In this document: one piece after another, positions 32,754 to 44,953 of the stretch
How the letters are laid out: every line of letters begins with the position of its first letter
How positions within the stretch are numbered: position 1 is the first letter of the stretch
Assembly: GCA_014621425.1 (NCBI GenBank)
Contig: JAANBB010000032.1
Location: 124,001-188,000, forward strand
Source of the DNA: Cylindrodendrum hubeiense
Taxonomy: Eukaryota > Ascomycota > Sordariomycetes > Hypocreales > Nectriaceae
Length of the DNA stretch: 64,000 nt
Direction of reading: 5' to 3'
Made by a program: the position numbers and the translations under genes
Notes under the pieces: model-generated
The model's input: the letters and a program-made list of their open reading frames with translations, nothing else
What the model was told of the DNA's origin: nothing
The model's database searches: none

Positions 32754-34701
32754 TTACAGACGGCCTCTCACTGCAATCTTCTGCATCTCTGCAGATATCT
32801 TCAGCGCTCTCTTAGCTGCCAGATCCAGGAGGATTTCCTCGCTACCTCCAGGAACCGTGATTGCCTTGACATCTCGCCAAATACGCTCAACTCTTGCTCC
32901 CCGGCCACCTCGAGTTAGTCCCACCCCACCCATGATCTGGATAGCCTCTCGGACGACATGTTCCAGAACAATCCCGGCATGTGCCTTCAGCTGGGCCGTA
33001 GTACCAGCCAGGAGAAACTCGCTCTCTTGTGGAGACAGCTGGCTCAGCTGATAGACCAAACTCTACACGGGTCAGTCAGCAGCTGAATACACGCTAATTT
33101 TACTAGTGATGAGTTAATCCTACCTCTATCCATGACTGCAACGCCTCTGTCTCTCGACTCATGTTGGCAAATTTAAATCGTATAACGGCTGTCATGTCAA
33201 TAAACACAATATCCAATAATAGTGGTTGTTTCTCAAGAGTCTTACCGTGTTCAGTAAGCTTCTTCCCGAACGTTTCTCGGTTAAGGGCATATCTGCGACA
33301 TTTAGATGAGTTTGAATCAAGCTATATAGATGGTGAGTGACGTACTTTATCGAGTCTTCTAGGCATACTCTTGCACACCTTAATGCCTGGAATCCTATGA
33401 ACAGTCTCTGTGGCATATGGTTAGCTGGTAAAACTGTCGTGAAAGAGCGCAAAACAACTGTACCTCGTGGTTGAAGTTGGACATTACGTATTTTAGCCCG
33501 TTTCCACGTTCACCGACAACCATGTCCAGTGGAACTATAACATCATCAAAATCGACAAATGCTGTGCCGGCAGCCGTAGAACCGGACATTGCCATATGTT
33601 TTGTGGAGACGCCCTCTGTTCGGGCAATCACCAGCAGAGTGAAGTTACCAGTCTCCTCTCGGACCAGGGTAAGGAAATAATCTGAATACATCCCAGATGT
33701 GATCCACTGCGCCAGGTGTCAGTTCGCTCAGACCGACTGGTAAATTATTGGGAAGAAATAAAACCTTCTTCTGGCCATTGATTATGAAGTGAGAGCCATC
33801 TTCAGATAGCTTTGCTTCGGTTTGGAGGCCTCGCACATCTGAGCCAGCATCAGGTTCCGTGATTGCCAACGCTATTCGTGACCGGCCGGAAAGAATATTG
33901 GGCACGACCCTATTGTGCACTCTTATCAGTTATGACCATATTCACGGAGAAATTCATGACGTACGATTGTTTGACCTTGTCTGTACCAAAACGCTCAATT
34001 GCTGGAACAGCAAGCGTCTGTGACGTTTAATCAGCTTTCTGCAGCACTGGCAGGCAAAGAATACTCACAACACCACCAACCAATCCATTTTCAATACTAG
34101 AAAGAGTCAAATTAATTTCTGGTCGGTAGACTCGATACGAAAACTTACCCGATGCCTCCAACACGTCCAAATTCGTCGTGGATAATCAAGTCGTGGAATC
34201 CGTCCCATTCATCAGCAGGGACATCACCGATAATCGGGTATTTACCCTTCCAAGCATCTCGAATGGAAGCCCCAGATGCCATAGGCATAAGTAATCCATC
34301 ATCTGCTGCCTGCTGGTAAAGTGAATGAGGAAGCGACTCGGATTTCTCCCACTCGTGGACATGGGGGATGAGGTGCTGGATCAATGTTAAAACCTCGGTC
34401 CTCGATCTTTAACCCACGCAACCGCAATTTGGGAAATAACACGTACTGTTTCAACCCAAGTTCTCATGGCATGGCGAAGTCGCCGATGGCTGTCGCGGTA
34501 ATACGGACTTGGACATCCCCGTGCCCATGGTGCTTCGGCGAAGGGCAGCGGAGAGCCATACAGCCACTTGCTTTTCAATTCGTCAGAGAGCGGTAACATA
34601 TTGCCGGCGAATGAATCAGGTAATCTTTGTAGCACAATAGATTGTCTGAAGAGCAAATTTGAGATTGAGATTGAGGTGGGCACTTTTGACTGCTCCGACA
34701 T
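32754..34701 (-). CDS. Acyl-CoA dehydrogenase
   Basis: Ten minus-strand exons: 34447-34701, 34149-34393, 34069-34096, 33965-34017, 33765-33909, 33464-33706, 33346-33407, 33246-33292, 33124-33188, 32754-33062 (483 residues). ATG at 34701 (MSEQSKVPTS). Family signatures: ALAITEPDAGSDV, KKWITSG, GTAFVDFDDVIVP, YALNRETFGKKLTEH (recovered only after splicing), QIMGGVGLTRGG and VPGGSEEILLDLAA, which carries the Glu that acts as catalytic base in this group. The N-terminus is ~50-60 residues longer than a minimal ACAD. It ends RGRL, at best a weak peroxisomal signal. FAD-dependent alpha,beta-desaturation of an acyl-CoA is the expected reaction. It shares a 253-base promoter with the P450. Confidence 0.92.
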
Positions 34702-34954
34702 CACCAAGTGTCCGGGGACACCGGAATGCTAGTGTGGGAATTCCGTCAGCTTCCGTCGCCCAACTTTCACGGAATGACGCTGCTCAACCCCGCGTCCGAT
34801 CCCGTTTCCGTCGCCGAGTAACGCCTCCATACGAATGGAAACGCTAATGCTTTCCAGTATAACCGGTTTTCTTGTTCAAGAATTAATCTGCAAGAATTGA
34901 CAAAGAGTTTTACCTTTTCTCTCTCCACAACAGAACAATCAACTTATCTCGGAA
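34702..34954. promoter_or_regulatory. Divergent promoter with CGG-N5-CCG site
   Basis: The region between the acyl-CoA dehydrogenase (minus) and P450 (plus) start codons holds an exact CGG-N5-CCG at 34713-34723 (CGGGGACACCG) and further GGAATTCCG (34737-34745) and TTCCG elements. CGG half-sites in inverted orientation are the usual target of Zn2Cys6 dimers. Co-regulation of the two genes is inferred. Confidence 0.6.
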
Positions 34955-36708
34955 ATGATTGTCAATCAGATCCTCCCTCAGTCTGTCGGCGGCGTCCTTC
35001 TTTGGATTCTGGCTTGCACTGTCATCAAGGCTTTAGTTAATAGATTCGGTGGGCAACTGAATGCAATCCCTGGCCCTCGGCTCGCAGGCTTCACCGACCT
35101 CTGGAGGCTTCTTGTGGTCTGGGGACGTCGACCTGAACTAGAACACATCAAGCTCCACGAGAAATATGGCAATATCGTGAGACTTGGGCCTCGGACGGTG
35201 TCTGTTGGTGATCCACAGGCTATTAAGATTATATATGGCTTGAATTCAGGCTTCATTAAGGTATGAGCGTGTCCCCGTGCGTGGTATTTCAGCTGCGAGT
35301 GTAAAGTGGCAATACTAAGGCGCCATCAAGTCAGACTTTTACCCCGTTCAACAAACTACCGCCAACGGCACTCCTCTCCAAAGCATGTTTAACACAACCG
35401 ACAACAAATTCCATGCCAAGCTTCGGAGAGCGGTATCGAACGCCTATGCAATGAGCACCCTCGTCAATTTCGAGCCCCTTGTCGATTCCACTTCGGTCGA
35501 GTTTCTCAAGCAACTCAAACAACGATACGCCAATCGAACTGACGATTCAGGCATATGCGACCTTGGGCAATGGCTGCAATTTTATGCGTTCGACGTCATT
35601 GGAGAATTGACATACTCCAAGAGGCTAGGCTTTGTTGACCGTGGTACCGACGTAGATCACATCATCGGCAACTTGGAGCGACTGCTGAATTACGTTTCCG
35701 TGGTGAGTCAATATGCCATTTTAACGTTCGTGAACGTAAAAGAAACTGACATACTCCAGGTCGGCCAACTCCCTTTTCTGGACCGCTTGTTGATAAAGAA
35801 CCCGATCCGATTCTGGCTCAAGCTTGGGAACTCTACTTCTCCTGTGGTTACCTTTGCCAAGAAGCAGATGGCAAGCCGAGATTTCGTCGATGAAAAAAAT
35901 GCGGAGGACTCCTCTAACAAAGGCCCAGCCAGGAAGGACTTTCTATCTCGATTCAACGAAGCGCGCATGAAAGATCCAGTCTTCATCAGCGAGAACCGCG
36001 TGCTAGCCCTTACAGTAGCAAACATGTTTGCCGGGTCCGACACGACCGCCATTACACTGCGCGCCATTTTCTACTACTTACTCAAGGATCCACCAAAGAT
36101 GGAAAAGTTATCTGAGGAGCTTGTTGGCCAAAGTAAGGCAGGAAAGTTCACCAGAGACGACGCGCTGGTCAGATGGGAAGAAGTAAGAGACTTGCCCTAC
36201 CTCGGTGCTGTGATAAACGAAGCCCTGCGCTGCCATCCTGCTGCGGGGCTTACGCTCGAGAGAGTTGCTCCACCAGGGGGTATTGAGGTTGCAGGTCATC
36301 ATCTCCCGGGTGGTACAATCGTTGGATGTTCGGCGTGGGTGATTCATCGCGATGAGAGTATTTTTGGGCCAGAGGCCAGCGAGTTTCGGCCGGAAAGATG
36401 GATTGACGCAACCGCAGAGCAACAGGCCAAAATGAAGAATGCCCTCTTTTCGTTCGGTGCAGGTTCAAGAACTTGCATTGGAAAGAACATCTCCTTGCTG
36501 GAGATGTATAAGCTGGTCCCGGCCATGATTCGGACTTTTGAGGTGAGTGTGAGATTGAGAACATGGCCTCGTTTCAATAAAAGCTAACCTATTGCTACTC
36601 CAGATCGAATTACTTAATCCAGAGTCGCCCTGGACTTTGCACAATGCCTGGTTTGTAAAGCAGAGTGGCTTTATAGTGCGTCTTAAAGAGAGAACCACCA
36701 TTATTTAG
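34955..36708 (+). CDS. Cytochrome P450 monooxygenase
   Basis: Exons join 34955-35260, 35331-35702, 35760-36542, 36604-36708 (521 residues). The N-terminus has a membrane anchor (VGGVLLWILACTVIKALV) and proline hinge IPGPRLAG. Diagnostic motifs: I-helix AGSDTT, K-helix EALR within NEALRCHPAAG, FRPERW, and haem loop FGAGSRTCIG with Cys465. Intron 1 uses the acceptor AAG before 35331, the only choice that gives GFIK/SDFYPVQ without a stop. The best-matching general style is the fungal benzoate/pisatin-demethylase-like P450s (CYP53/CYP57 neighbourhood), but no subfamily is claimed. ER-bound hydroxylation of an aromatic or alicyclic substrate is likely. Divergent from the acyl-CoA dehydrogenase. 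Confidence 0.93.
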
Positions 36709-37501
36709 GACTACGGTAGTAGATGAGCTAGCACGAGGACGTAGGGATATGAGCAATGCATAATCCATCAACAAAATACCTCGTTCAGGACGAAAACATA
36801 TTTCAAACAAATGCAAATTTATCATTATCTTATTTTTGCTCTCCCTAGCATTCTTTCATACAGATGCTTTGTTGCAATAGCAAAACGTCTTCACATTTGC
36901 CAGGTTTAGGGTAGGCATGCGACCATTCACTGTTTCTTTCCAAGCTTACTAGGAGGTGGTTCAAGATAGATCTTGTGTGCAGAGCTGGAAAAAATAAAGG
37001 TATTAAATCATGTCGTCATATTCTGAGGTGCTGAGAAAAAAACACCGAACAGTCCTTGTGTCCTTTGTAGCGGTGTGCACGACGAGGTCGCCTTGCGATG
37101 CCGCGATTCGCCCACCAGTGTACAATCACGCCCAATCAGCCATTCCATCAACTGATGTGCCTTATAGTCTGCCTTGTGAGCAGAGGCCAGTCCCAACAAT
37201 TTCCTTATTTAAGATGTGTTGGGGGGGGGGGGGGGGGTAAGATTGTGGCTTACAGGGGCTAATTCGCTTTGTTCCGTCACAGCCTCGTCGCGTCAGTCAA
37301 ATACCGATCAGGCTGCAATGGGCCTTATCAAGAAAAGTCTGCTTTGTCAAACTCCCGGCACTACCTCCCGCTCGCACTGCCTTCAACCCCAGCATCTCAA
37401 CTGTGGGAAGATAGCCGACCAGTTGATCATCCAGCATTACGAACACACACCATCATTTGACCAACCAAGGCTCTGCCAAGCTTGATGCTTCACAACGAAA
37501 C
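36709..37501. other. Intergenic with 17-base poly-G run
   Basis: About 790 bases without a gene. A run of 17 G at 37221-37237 lies about 265 bases upstream of the STAND/ankyrin gene start; such runs are length-unstable and prone to sequencing error. Confidence 0.6.
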
Positions 37502-40431
37502 ATGGAAGCAGTTGGAGCGGGCGCGAATGCCCTAGCATTCGTGCTTCTGGGGCTAAAGAGCGCCAAATTCATCTATGAGACGCTGTCGACGATCCAAGAT
37601 GGCCCAGAGATTGTCCAACAGGTCGCACGAGACATTCTGCAGCTGCACTGGATCTTGGAACGCGTCCACCAGTCTCGGACCGCTGCAAATCACGCACCTC
37701 TGCTATCACACGCCCAGCAATGCGTACAAATTCTACAAAGCTTGGCGGAGGTTGTACGGAAACTGCAGTCAGTACCAAACGAGCGGTTGTCAGGCCGGCT
37801 TTGGAAGCGGGTTAAGATAGTCTTGAGTGAGAAAGACCTGTTCAGGATCAGCAACCAAGTGACCCAGAACGCGACTTTGCTGAATAGTCGCATCAACCTA
37901 CTATCCAGGTACCACCTCTTTTCTAGTATCGAGTATACGCGTTGTACTGCTGCTGATCATAGAACAGTGAGGCAGCTTTTGAGATGAAGGATGCACAGCA
38001 TCAACTTATGCAAACTACCCAAGCACTTGAGACTTCAATTCAAAAGCAATTCGATTCTCTCAGTACCCGGTTTATTCAAATGGAAGAGACGGTGTCCAAT
38101 AAGGTAGCCCACAGAGAATCGATTCAAGACTGGCTTAGTCCACTTGAACCCACACATCAAACTACAGAATCGTTATCCGTCGAAGACGTCTGCGACATGC
38201 AGACTATGCTACGACAAATCCGTGACCACATTCTTGCGTCTCCTGAGTGCGGCAGCTCAGACCCTGTGGTGGGCCAAAGAGGCACTCATGATCTGTCAAA
38301 TAGTCAAGATAAACCTTCTCATGTTGACCAACATATGCTAAAAAGTCTGGATCGACTTTGTGGCTTGATTGACGAAAGGAAAAAGGCCATTGATACATAT
38401 TCAAATGATGACGAACTAGCAGAATCGATCATGGACGACCTTCAACAGCTAGTGAGATCCGTTCAGCAACAAACGGCTCCCGTTGAGCGCATTCAAGATG
38501 GCCTGTTTGAGCCCGACGAATTAGCTGTGGTTCCTTTTCAGACTGGTCTCCGGCGATTTGCTAGGGGATTCGGAAATGGCACACTTGCAATAAATGAACC
38601 AAGTATGAATCACTAACAAATATCCTTACTAGAAAGAGCAGCTACTGATATTTCATAGGTGACCGAAAAACTAACTATTCTCCTGGGATGAATGCCCAAC
38701 AGGCTAGAACACGGGACCAAATCGACATTGGTGCTGGAAAGCTTAGCCTTATGATACACAAGCGCAAGCGGTTCATCGAAGAAAACTTAAAACATGACCA
38801 ATACTCTCAAAAAAGAAGTCGAACAGATTATTCCATGTCTCTGACCTTTATACCTAATACGTTGCGAGATCGACACATGCTTGTCGCTTCTACATTCCAG
38901 CATGAAATGTTCGACGCAGGTATATTATCCTTTTCAACTCTTATGGTAAGCAGGATCTTACCGAAAGGGTCACGAGTATTTAAAGCGGTAAGGGAAGGAA
39001 ACCTTCAAGAGCTTCAACAAATGTTCAGAGACCGTGAAGCATCACCGAGGGACCACGATGAGTATGGTGCTTCATTGCTTTTTGTGAGTCAACTACAGTG
39101 TCGCTTCATGATCTAAGCACTAATTTGCACTGGAATCCAAGTACGCAACAAGACATCCTGAAGTTTGCAAATTTTTAATTGCCTGCGGTCTGGATGTGGA
39201 CCATGTTGCGATCGTCCGTGGAGTTTATGACTCTGATGACAACAATCTTATGCATGTTAAAGATCTCTGAATGAAACAGGTTATTGGAGACGCTGACAAT
39301 AGCTAAGGTGTCCACTACAGCTGGGAGCGAATGATAGCGAAGTGACTGATAAAACCATGTTATCGATCAATCAGTGCCGCCGGCTGCTTCTTGAGGCAGG
39401 TGCTGACCCCACTGTCGATCTATCAGAAGGATATGCGGCCACATTCTTTCAAGATATACTTAATATCGGCGGCCTTGTACGCAAACTTGAGTTCAAGTCT
39501 AGAGTTATGTAAACTGACAATATTGCAAGAATCTCTGCGAATTGCCTGGAATCCAGAGCTAACTGGGCATTTCGCAAATGTTAATAGCTTCAGAAGTGAT
39601 GGTCTTTCGCCGTTTCTAACCCATTGCCAAAATTTGGGAGGAACTATGACCATTGACACCATCAAGTTCTTTTTAGCCCTAGGTGCCGATGTGCGTGACA
39701 GCGACAGCCGAGGGTTCACATGCCTGCATCAGTGCCTGCGCAGAAAGAGTGCAATTTCAACTCTAAATGAGGAGCTCGAGGCTCTTAAATTTCTTGTGGA
39801 GAGTGGTGCTGATCCCTTTGCGGTCAATAATAATGGCGACTCAGTTTCAAATCTAGCGTACTGGGTTGGTGGAGCGCGGAAGTACCTTGGGGGTTACATG
39901 GGGGATCTTTGGGATGCAGTCCTGCAAAGTTGTGGTTTGGAAATTTTACAGTTCCGAACAAAGAGCGACCGGAGAAGGGCACTATACACGACTATATATA
40001 GGCGAAAAGATTTCGAAGCGCTTTGGAAGGGGAGAGAAGCCGAATGCCCATACTGGGATGACGAGCCATGGCCACCACTAGAGCCCGGAGACACAGACTC
40101 CGAGTCCGACGAAATGAGTGATGGTGATGAAACATCAAGTCATGAATCCTTAGGTTCAGTAGTTGAAATTGGGTCAGGGGACCTTACGTTATGCTACAAG
40201 TGCAGAGAGAAATATTATAGTCTGGAGAATGCGGATGTTGGGCAAATGGAAGATTCTGGATCAGAATCTGGTGAAGAGGACTATCAGGAAACGGCATTTG
40301 AATTTAACGAGTGGTCGAATGAAGGAGACGATGACTATCATCAACCTGATGGTGAGGGAGAGCTGACGCGTTCTCCATTGCAAGTTTACGATATGGACCT
40401 GGATAATCCATGGCTTGAAGAGGAAGAATAG
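37502..40431 (+). CDS. STAND-type N-terminal domain/ankyrin protein, possible frameshift
   Basis: Exons 37502-37918 region ends at 37908, then 37968-38602, 38659-39083, 39142-39255 and 39321 onward. The start MEAVGAGANALAFVLLGLKS followed by IYETLSTIQDGPEIVQQVAR matches the fungal N-terminal domain found on STAND/NLR-like proteins. Next come coiled-coil-like helical stretches, then ankyrin-type units (YGASLLFYATRHPEVCKFLI, LLLEAGADPTV, FFLALGADVRDSDSRGFTCL, LKFLVESGADPFAVNNNGDS) and a long acidic tail ending PWLEEEE. No NACHT or NB-ARC P-loop was seen. Between about 39420 and 39530 the ankyrin frame changes by one base with no acceptable intron, so a frameshift (or sequence error) is likely. 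Roughly 880 residues if restored in principle. Such proteins are linked to non-self recognition in fungi; a role here is unproven. Confidence 0.7.
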
Positions 40432-40658
40432 ATGCATTTTGTTAATCGTCGTATATGATCTTAAGTTTTTACATAACACAAAACTCGTCATTGAAGTATT
40501 AATTGGCAGTACTTGTCTCACTTCTCCGCGTTATACTTAGTGACCATTGTATTTGTTCGACTATGAACTAACGTACCATTTCAAATCAACAGTATTATTC
40601 ATTCTCCGCCTCTTCTATTCACAACTTAATCTTGCTGATGGCTCAATTGTTTGGTATC
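40432..40658. other. Gap between converging STAND/ankyrin and MFS genes
   Basis: About 230 bases of 3' flanking sequence. Nothing else seen. Confidence 0.5.
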
Positions 40659-42437
40659 TTACCTCACTGGCCCTGCCTTGAGCCTGAGCGAGTGGCCATA
40701 TCGATGGACTATACCAACGATAACAACCCCGACGGCAACAATAGCAGCTTGTGTACCAAAGCTGGCATCGTATCCGACCTTGGCACCCCACGGCTGCTGA
40801 AAGTAGCCAACACCAAAGCCACCGATAGCTCGTGCGAAATTAGACCAGCCAGAAACCTCGGCAGGAGCAGTAGGATACGAATCCAGGACGTATGCTGTCA
40901 CAGCAACAGAGGCGGTCATAATGCCAAAACTGTGCAGCCCCCAGCCCATGACGACTGCTGCAGCAGAGAGATGACGGAAAAGCGCCTGACCGAGCAAGAC
41001 AAGTCCGGCAATCATAAAGACGGAGGAGATGTAAATCGTGTAAAGACGGGCCTCGGGCTCGAAGACGCCATTGTGCTTGCGCACGTAGCGACGGGTGACG
41101 TAGTCGTTGAAATAATGACCGAAGATTTCTCCAAAAAGGATTCCCACGATGGGGGAGAAGTAGAGATATCCGATACCATTGAACGAGTAGCCGTAGCCGC
41201 CAAATTCCTTTGGGGTACCGAAGAGGATGGCAGTTGTAATATTGATTCCAATGGCCCAGGCGAAAAACAGCAGGCTAGATAGTTAAGTTAGCACAACGAC
41301 ACATAGATCGGGGTGTGTGGAATGACGAACTAGGCAAATAGAATGAGAAACACCGGCGGCTTTAATAGAGTCTGGATGTATCTCTTAAACGAGTCATACG
41401 CAGTCTCATAGTAAAGGCTATGATGCTTGAGTTCCCACACGCCGATAATCCGAGACATCCTTGCTAGGAAGCTGTGGCCACGGGGAGGTTGATCGCAGGA
41501 GGGAATGTCACGATTATACCAAGTCTCGTCGAGGAAGCTGACGATGAGAATCATATCAACACCACAGACAGCGACGCAGACCCAGAAGACATTCTCCCAT
41601 GAGTTAGTTCCACCGAGAACAAAGTTGCCGACCAAAGGTCCCCAAAATGGCGAGGCGATGTACAGCAGCGCCCATAGACCGATCTTGCGGGCACGCTCGT
41701 GGAAGAAGAACATGTCTCTGATGAATGCGATAGAGATTGTTTGCGCCGACGTGATGAAGAAACCAGTGAGCGCTCGCATGGCGTAGAAACAGGTGAAATT
41801 GGGCGACACTGCCGTGCCGATGGAGAAGACGAGACCAAAAAGGTTCGACCAGAACAGCGTCGGCGCTCGTCCGAGGAAGGATGTCATGGGAACCCATACC
41901 AAGCCACCCAACGCCCTGAAGAAGTCTAGGTTAGCATGCACATCAAGATGAAGAAGCTCTTAGTGGGCTTGCTCACATCATCAAAACGTTGATGCTGTTG
42001 GTCTCGGTGACAGCATGGATGCTCTCATGCCACTCTGCGGCTTGCACCAAGATCGGGGCGCTGCCGGCGGCCGAAGTGAAGTCGGCACAAAAGGCTCCCC
42101 AGGCAATTGTGAGAAGAATGGCATGTTTCTTCCAGGAGGGCCAATTCAGCGGGTCATTCGGGTCTTGGGTGGGTTGCGGAAGGAGAACGGTCTGTCAAGT
42201 AGATGAACGTTAGCTGGTTATGTTTCATTATGCGAGCGACGAGATTGCAGTCAGCAAACAACAAATGGGGGATCTCACATGGCCATCCTTAGCAAAGCGA
42301 AGGGCCGAGTCGCCTGGTGCATCGATGTTGAGTACAACACCTGCTTCAGCTCTAGCAGCTTGAGGGAATGGTTCGACAGTTGGGCGCTTCTCCAATTGCT
42401 CATCCGAGGACACATGTTCGACATCTGGTTTCTCCAT
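40659..42437 (-). CDS. MFS transporter (polyamine/drug-proton antiporter type)
   Basis: Minus-strand exons 42279-42437, 41977-42191, 41331-41915, 40659-41274 (524 residues). The motif DPNDPLNWPSWKKHAIL before the first helix is typical of the fungal DHA-like family that includes polyamine and multidrug transporters. About twelve hydrophobic segments follow, including LGGLVWVPMTSFLGRAPTLF (motif-A-like loop), RALTGFFITSAQTISIAFI, and the PFWGPLVGNFV stretch. Intron 3 restores LFAY/LLFFAWAIGIN. Plasma-membrane import of a pathway substrate or export of a product are both possible. It is the only transporter within the 31-58 kb enzyme block. Confidence 0.92.
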
Positions 42438-43309
42438 ATTGGCAGAGGAGGTAAGGTTGTGTCACTAAGTAAAGTTGTCGATTAGCTGAAAGCATGAGAG
42501 GGCATTTTCACGATCTGTACACGCACAGGATGCCTTCATATATACGTTCCGGCCAAATCCAGAATCAACATCCATACTGGCCTCCCCGGTTCATATTCCA
42601 GGAGTGTAATCTGGGTTCCGAAATTGCGCGTCAGGGTTCCCCACGGGGTGCGTCTTCCCCACGGGGTTCATAGTTGTGGCTTGCGCCCTAGGCTGGTAGT
42701 GGGCAGCTGACTATAATGGTCGACACCACCTTGGTTGGAAATTCCGTCGATTTCCGTTGGAGAAGCGAAGCGAGGGATGCTACGAAGCCACCAAGAAAGC
42801 CACCAAGGAAGAATTAGGGGCTCCACTTCACCTCCCCGGCAGTTCGTCTTGGCATCACCGTCATCTCCTCAATTGTATCGATGGTTTGAAACTCTAATCA
42901 GGCATTATCGCCATGTGCTTCGGTGATTCCGGTATCGCGGCGGAATTCAAAGGAATAACGACAGAGAGCTATGCGGGGAAGAATAGCGCTGTGGCATATT
43001 GGATCGTTCGGACATTGTAACGTTTCACCGATAACAAGACCCACGCTGTTTGAGGCATAGACTCATCCGCATTTAACTGAATGGAAGACATCTAGCTTCC
43101 CTGCTGCTACCATGATAAGCATTACGTAGATTAGGTGTCATTGATAGCTCTCGTTCACGGCAATGTATGATAGATTACTTTGACATATTTGAAAGGTATT
43201 TAGAGATGAAACTATTGAAATAATATTGACGGACTGAAAGAAGTACAGCTGCAAGGGGTAGTCTACTTTGATCAACTACCCAACTAAATTCACGTACAGT
43301 GACAAATAA
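42438..43309. promoter_or_regulatory. MFS promoter region with repeated palindromes
   Basis: Holds two copies of TTCCCCACGGGGT (42637-42649 and 42655-42667), each with a CCCC...GGGG palindromic core, 200-230 bases upstream of the MFS start. Further out are GGAAATTCCG (42737-42746) and an exact CGG-N5-CCG at 42921-42931 (CGGTGATTCCG). The rest shows no gene. The two-copy palindrome looks like a binding site; its factor is unknown. Confidence 0.5.
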
Positions 43310-44953
43310 CTAAGCAACAGACTCCAACTCAGAACCAACACCGATGCTGAGAATAGTGTCTTTGATCCCATTAGTCTTCCAGCCATTCTCCTGCTTCTTG
43401 GCAAACCCGTTCTCCAGCGGCTTGACAGCCCCGTTTTCCAGTGGCTTGGCAAACCCGTTCTCCTGCGGCTTGGTAACGCCATTCTCTTGTGTAATGGTCT
43501 CCTGTTGGCGGGCAGTAACAGCATCCGCGGGATGAGGCAGCAGCTTCGCCTGTCTCAGAGCCTTGCCAGTATCTAGAGGAATCGACGAGGGCAAAATGCC
43601 AGCATTCTCAAAAGACCGGAAGGTATTCACCCAGCAATCGTATGTGTCGTCGTATCTCGTCCAGCCAAACTTGCGCGCCTTGGACACGGAGCCGATGGTA
43701 AACCAGGCCTTGCCAACCGCCCAGTCGAAGAAGTCCCAGGTACCCCACTTGAAGGCCTCTGATTCACCGCCGTGGTTTCGGACTACACTGTCCCAGGTCT
43801 CCTTCTTATCCTTAGCCCAGTCACTCATATAGAAGTTGTGCTCCATGCGCTGGCCTTCTCCACTGGCTTTCCATTCGTCTGATTCCGGGATCTGTGTCAT
43901 GCGGTCAGTAAGAGCCAAGGCTGTAAAGCACGCGTGCTTTGGGATCGATCAACTTACATCGACGCCAAAGTACTTGCCAAGCTTGGGCCAGAAGTATTTC
44001 CACACGATGACATCACCATTGGTGTGGTTGAATGCCTCGTTCTTTGTGTGTTCTCCTGTAGAAGCCCAGACACTCATGTCTGCCAGGCTGGGTGCGTATG
44101 AGGAATCATCGACCGAGTTGAAGAAAAACTTGTTTCCGGGGAAGACGGGGACCTGGCCAGCTTCTCGACAGCAGAGGATGTAGATAGCCAAGGTAAGTGC
44201 TGCAGACATTCCATTTCCTATTACGGTTTTGTCAGCGTCGGCGAACGAGTCATCTGAAATCGGCTTTCTTACCGGCTGGAGTGAAGCCGATGATGGCATT
44301 AGGTCGGATGACATTCCAGTCCCAAGTGCGCTTCGCAGCGAGGTCGAAGAGGAAGTCCTCCTGTGGGTAGTAAAAGTTCTCGCCTTTATCGTCATATCGG
44401 GGCATTTCTTCGTGGATGGGGACCTCAACAGGGCCAAGATGAACGCCATAATTCTATTGAAGTCGATTAATTAAAGTCGCTTTGAGGCATCGGGTAATGC
44501 TTGACGAACCTTTCCTCCAGTGTGGAGGACCACGCGCTGGAGAGTCTTGGCTGCAACCACATCAACAGCGACAAGGAAATTGGTGAACAAGGGAAGGTTG
44601 TACTCCTTCAGCTTGGCAAAGTCGGCAACGTGCACGTATGAGGCGAAGAAGGCGTGGGTGACATCGTGACACACGAGTCTCATGCTCTCAATGAGTTCCT
44701 CGACAGGCTTCAGGAAGTCTAGAGGGACGAATTTGATGCGATGGTCTTGCCAGAACAGCTGCTTGGGAGTTCGACGAGATGTGATAATAATCTTAGACCT
44801 GGCAAACGAATTAGTCGGTGCACCTAAGACGTTATCTCGAAGATTGACTCACCACTCGGACTCTGGCTGCCGAATGAGGTGTTCGATAATTGCATTTCCA
44901 GTGATGCCATTGGCACCAGTGACAAATGCAACCTTTCCCTTATGTGAAGCCAT
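43310..44953 (-). CDS. PRISE-like NAD(P)H reductase (SDR superfamily) with repeat tail
   Basis: Minus-strand exons 44853-44953, 44510-44798, 44273-44453, 43958-44217, 43310-43891 (470 residues). The dinucleotide motif is VTGANGITGNAIIEHL (residues ~11-26). HTGGKNYG, formed across intron 2, and ENFYYPQEDFLFD carry the Lys and Tyr expected for PRISE enzymes (progesterone 5-beta-reductase/iridoid-synthase-like), which reduce activated C=C bonds of enones. The C-terminal ~60 residues add an unusual octapeptide repeat (ENGFAKPL-type, about five copies) before the end. The main chain up to FENAGILP is a complete family member. Divergent from CoA ligase 2 with a 437-base shared promoter. Cytosolic; substrate unknown. 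Confidence 0.88.
43383..43490 (-). repeat. 24-nt coding tandem repeat (octapeptide)
   Basis: Four to five units of about 24 nt encode ENG-[VFA]-[TAV]-K-[PK]-[QL] in the reductase tail. Units differ at a few bases, so they are older than the perfect 15-nt repeats elsewhere in the window. Confidence 0.8.

Noticed and set aside
37221..37237. Poly-G run as a G-quadruplex regulatory element
   Set aside because: Could form one, but a single homopolymer run gives no evidence of function and may be a sequencing artefact.
40632..41282. A 216-codon plus-strand frame
   Set aside because: Antisense of the MFS transporter's last exon; composition reflects the codons of the hydrophobic helices on the other strand.
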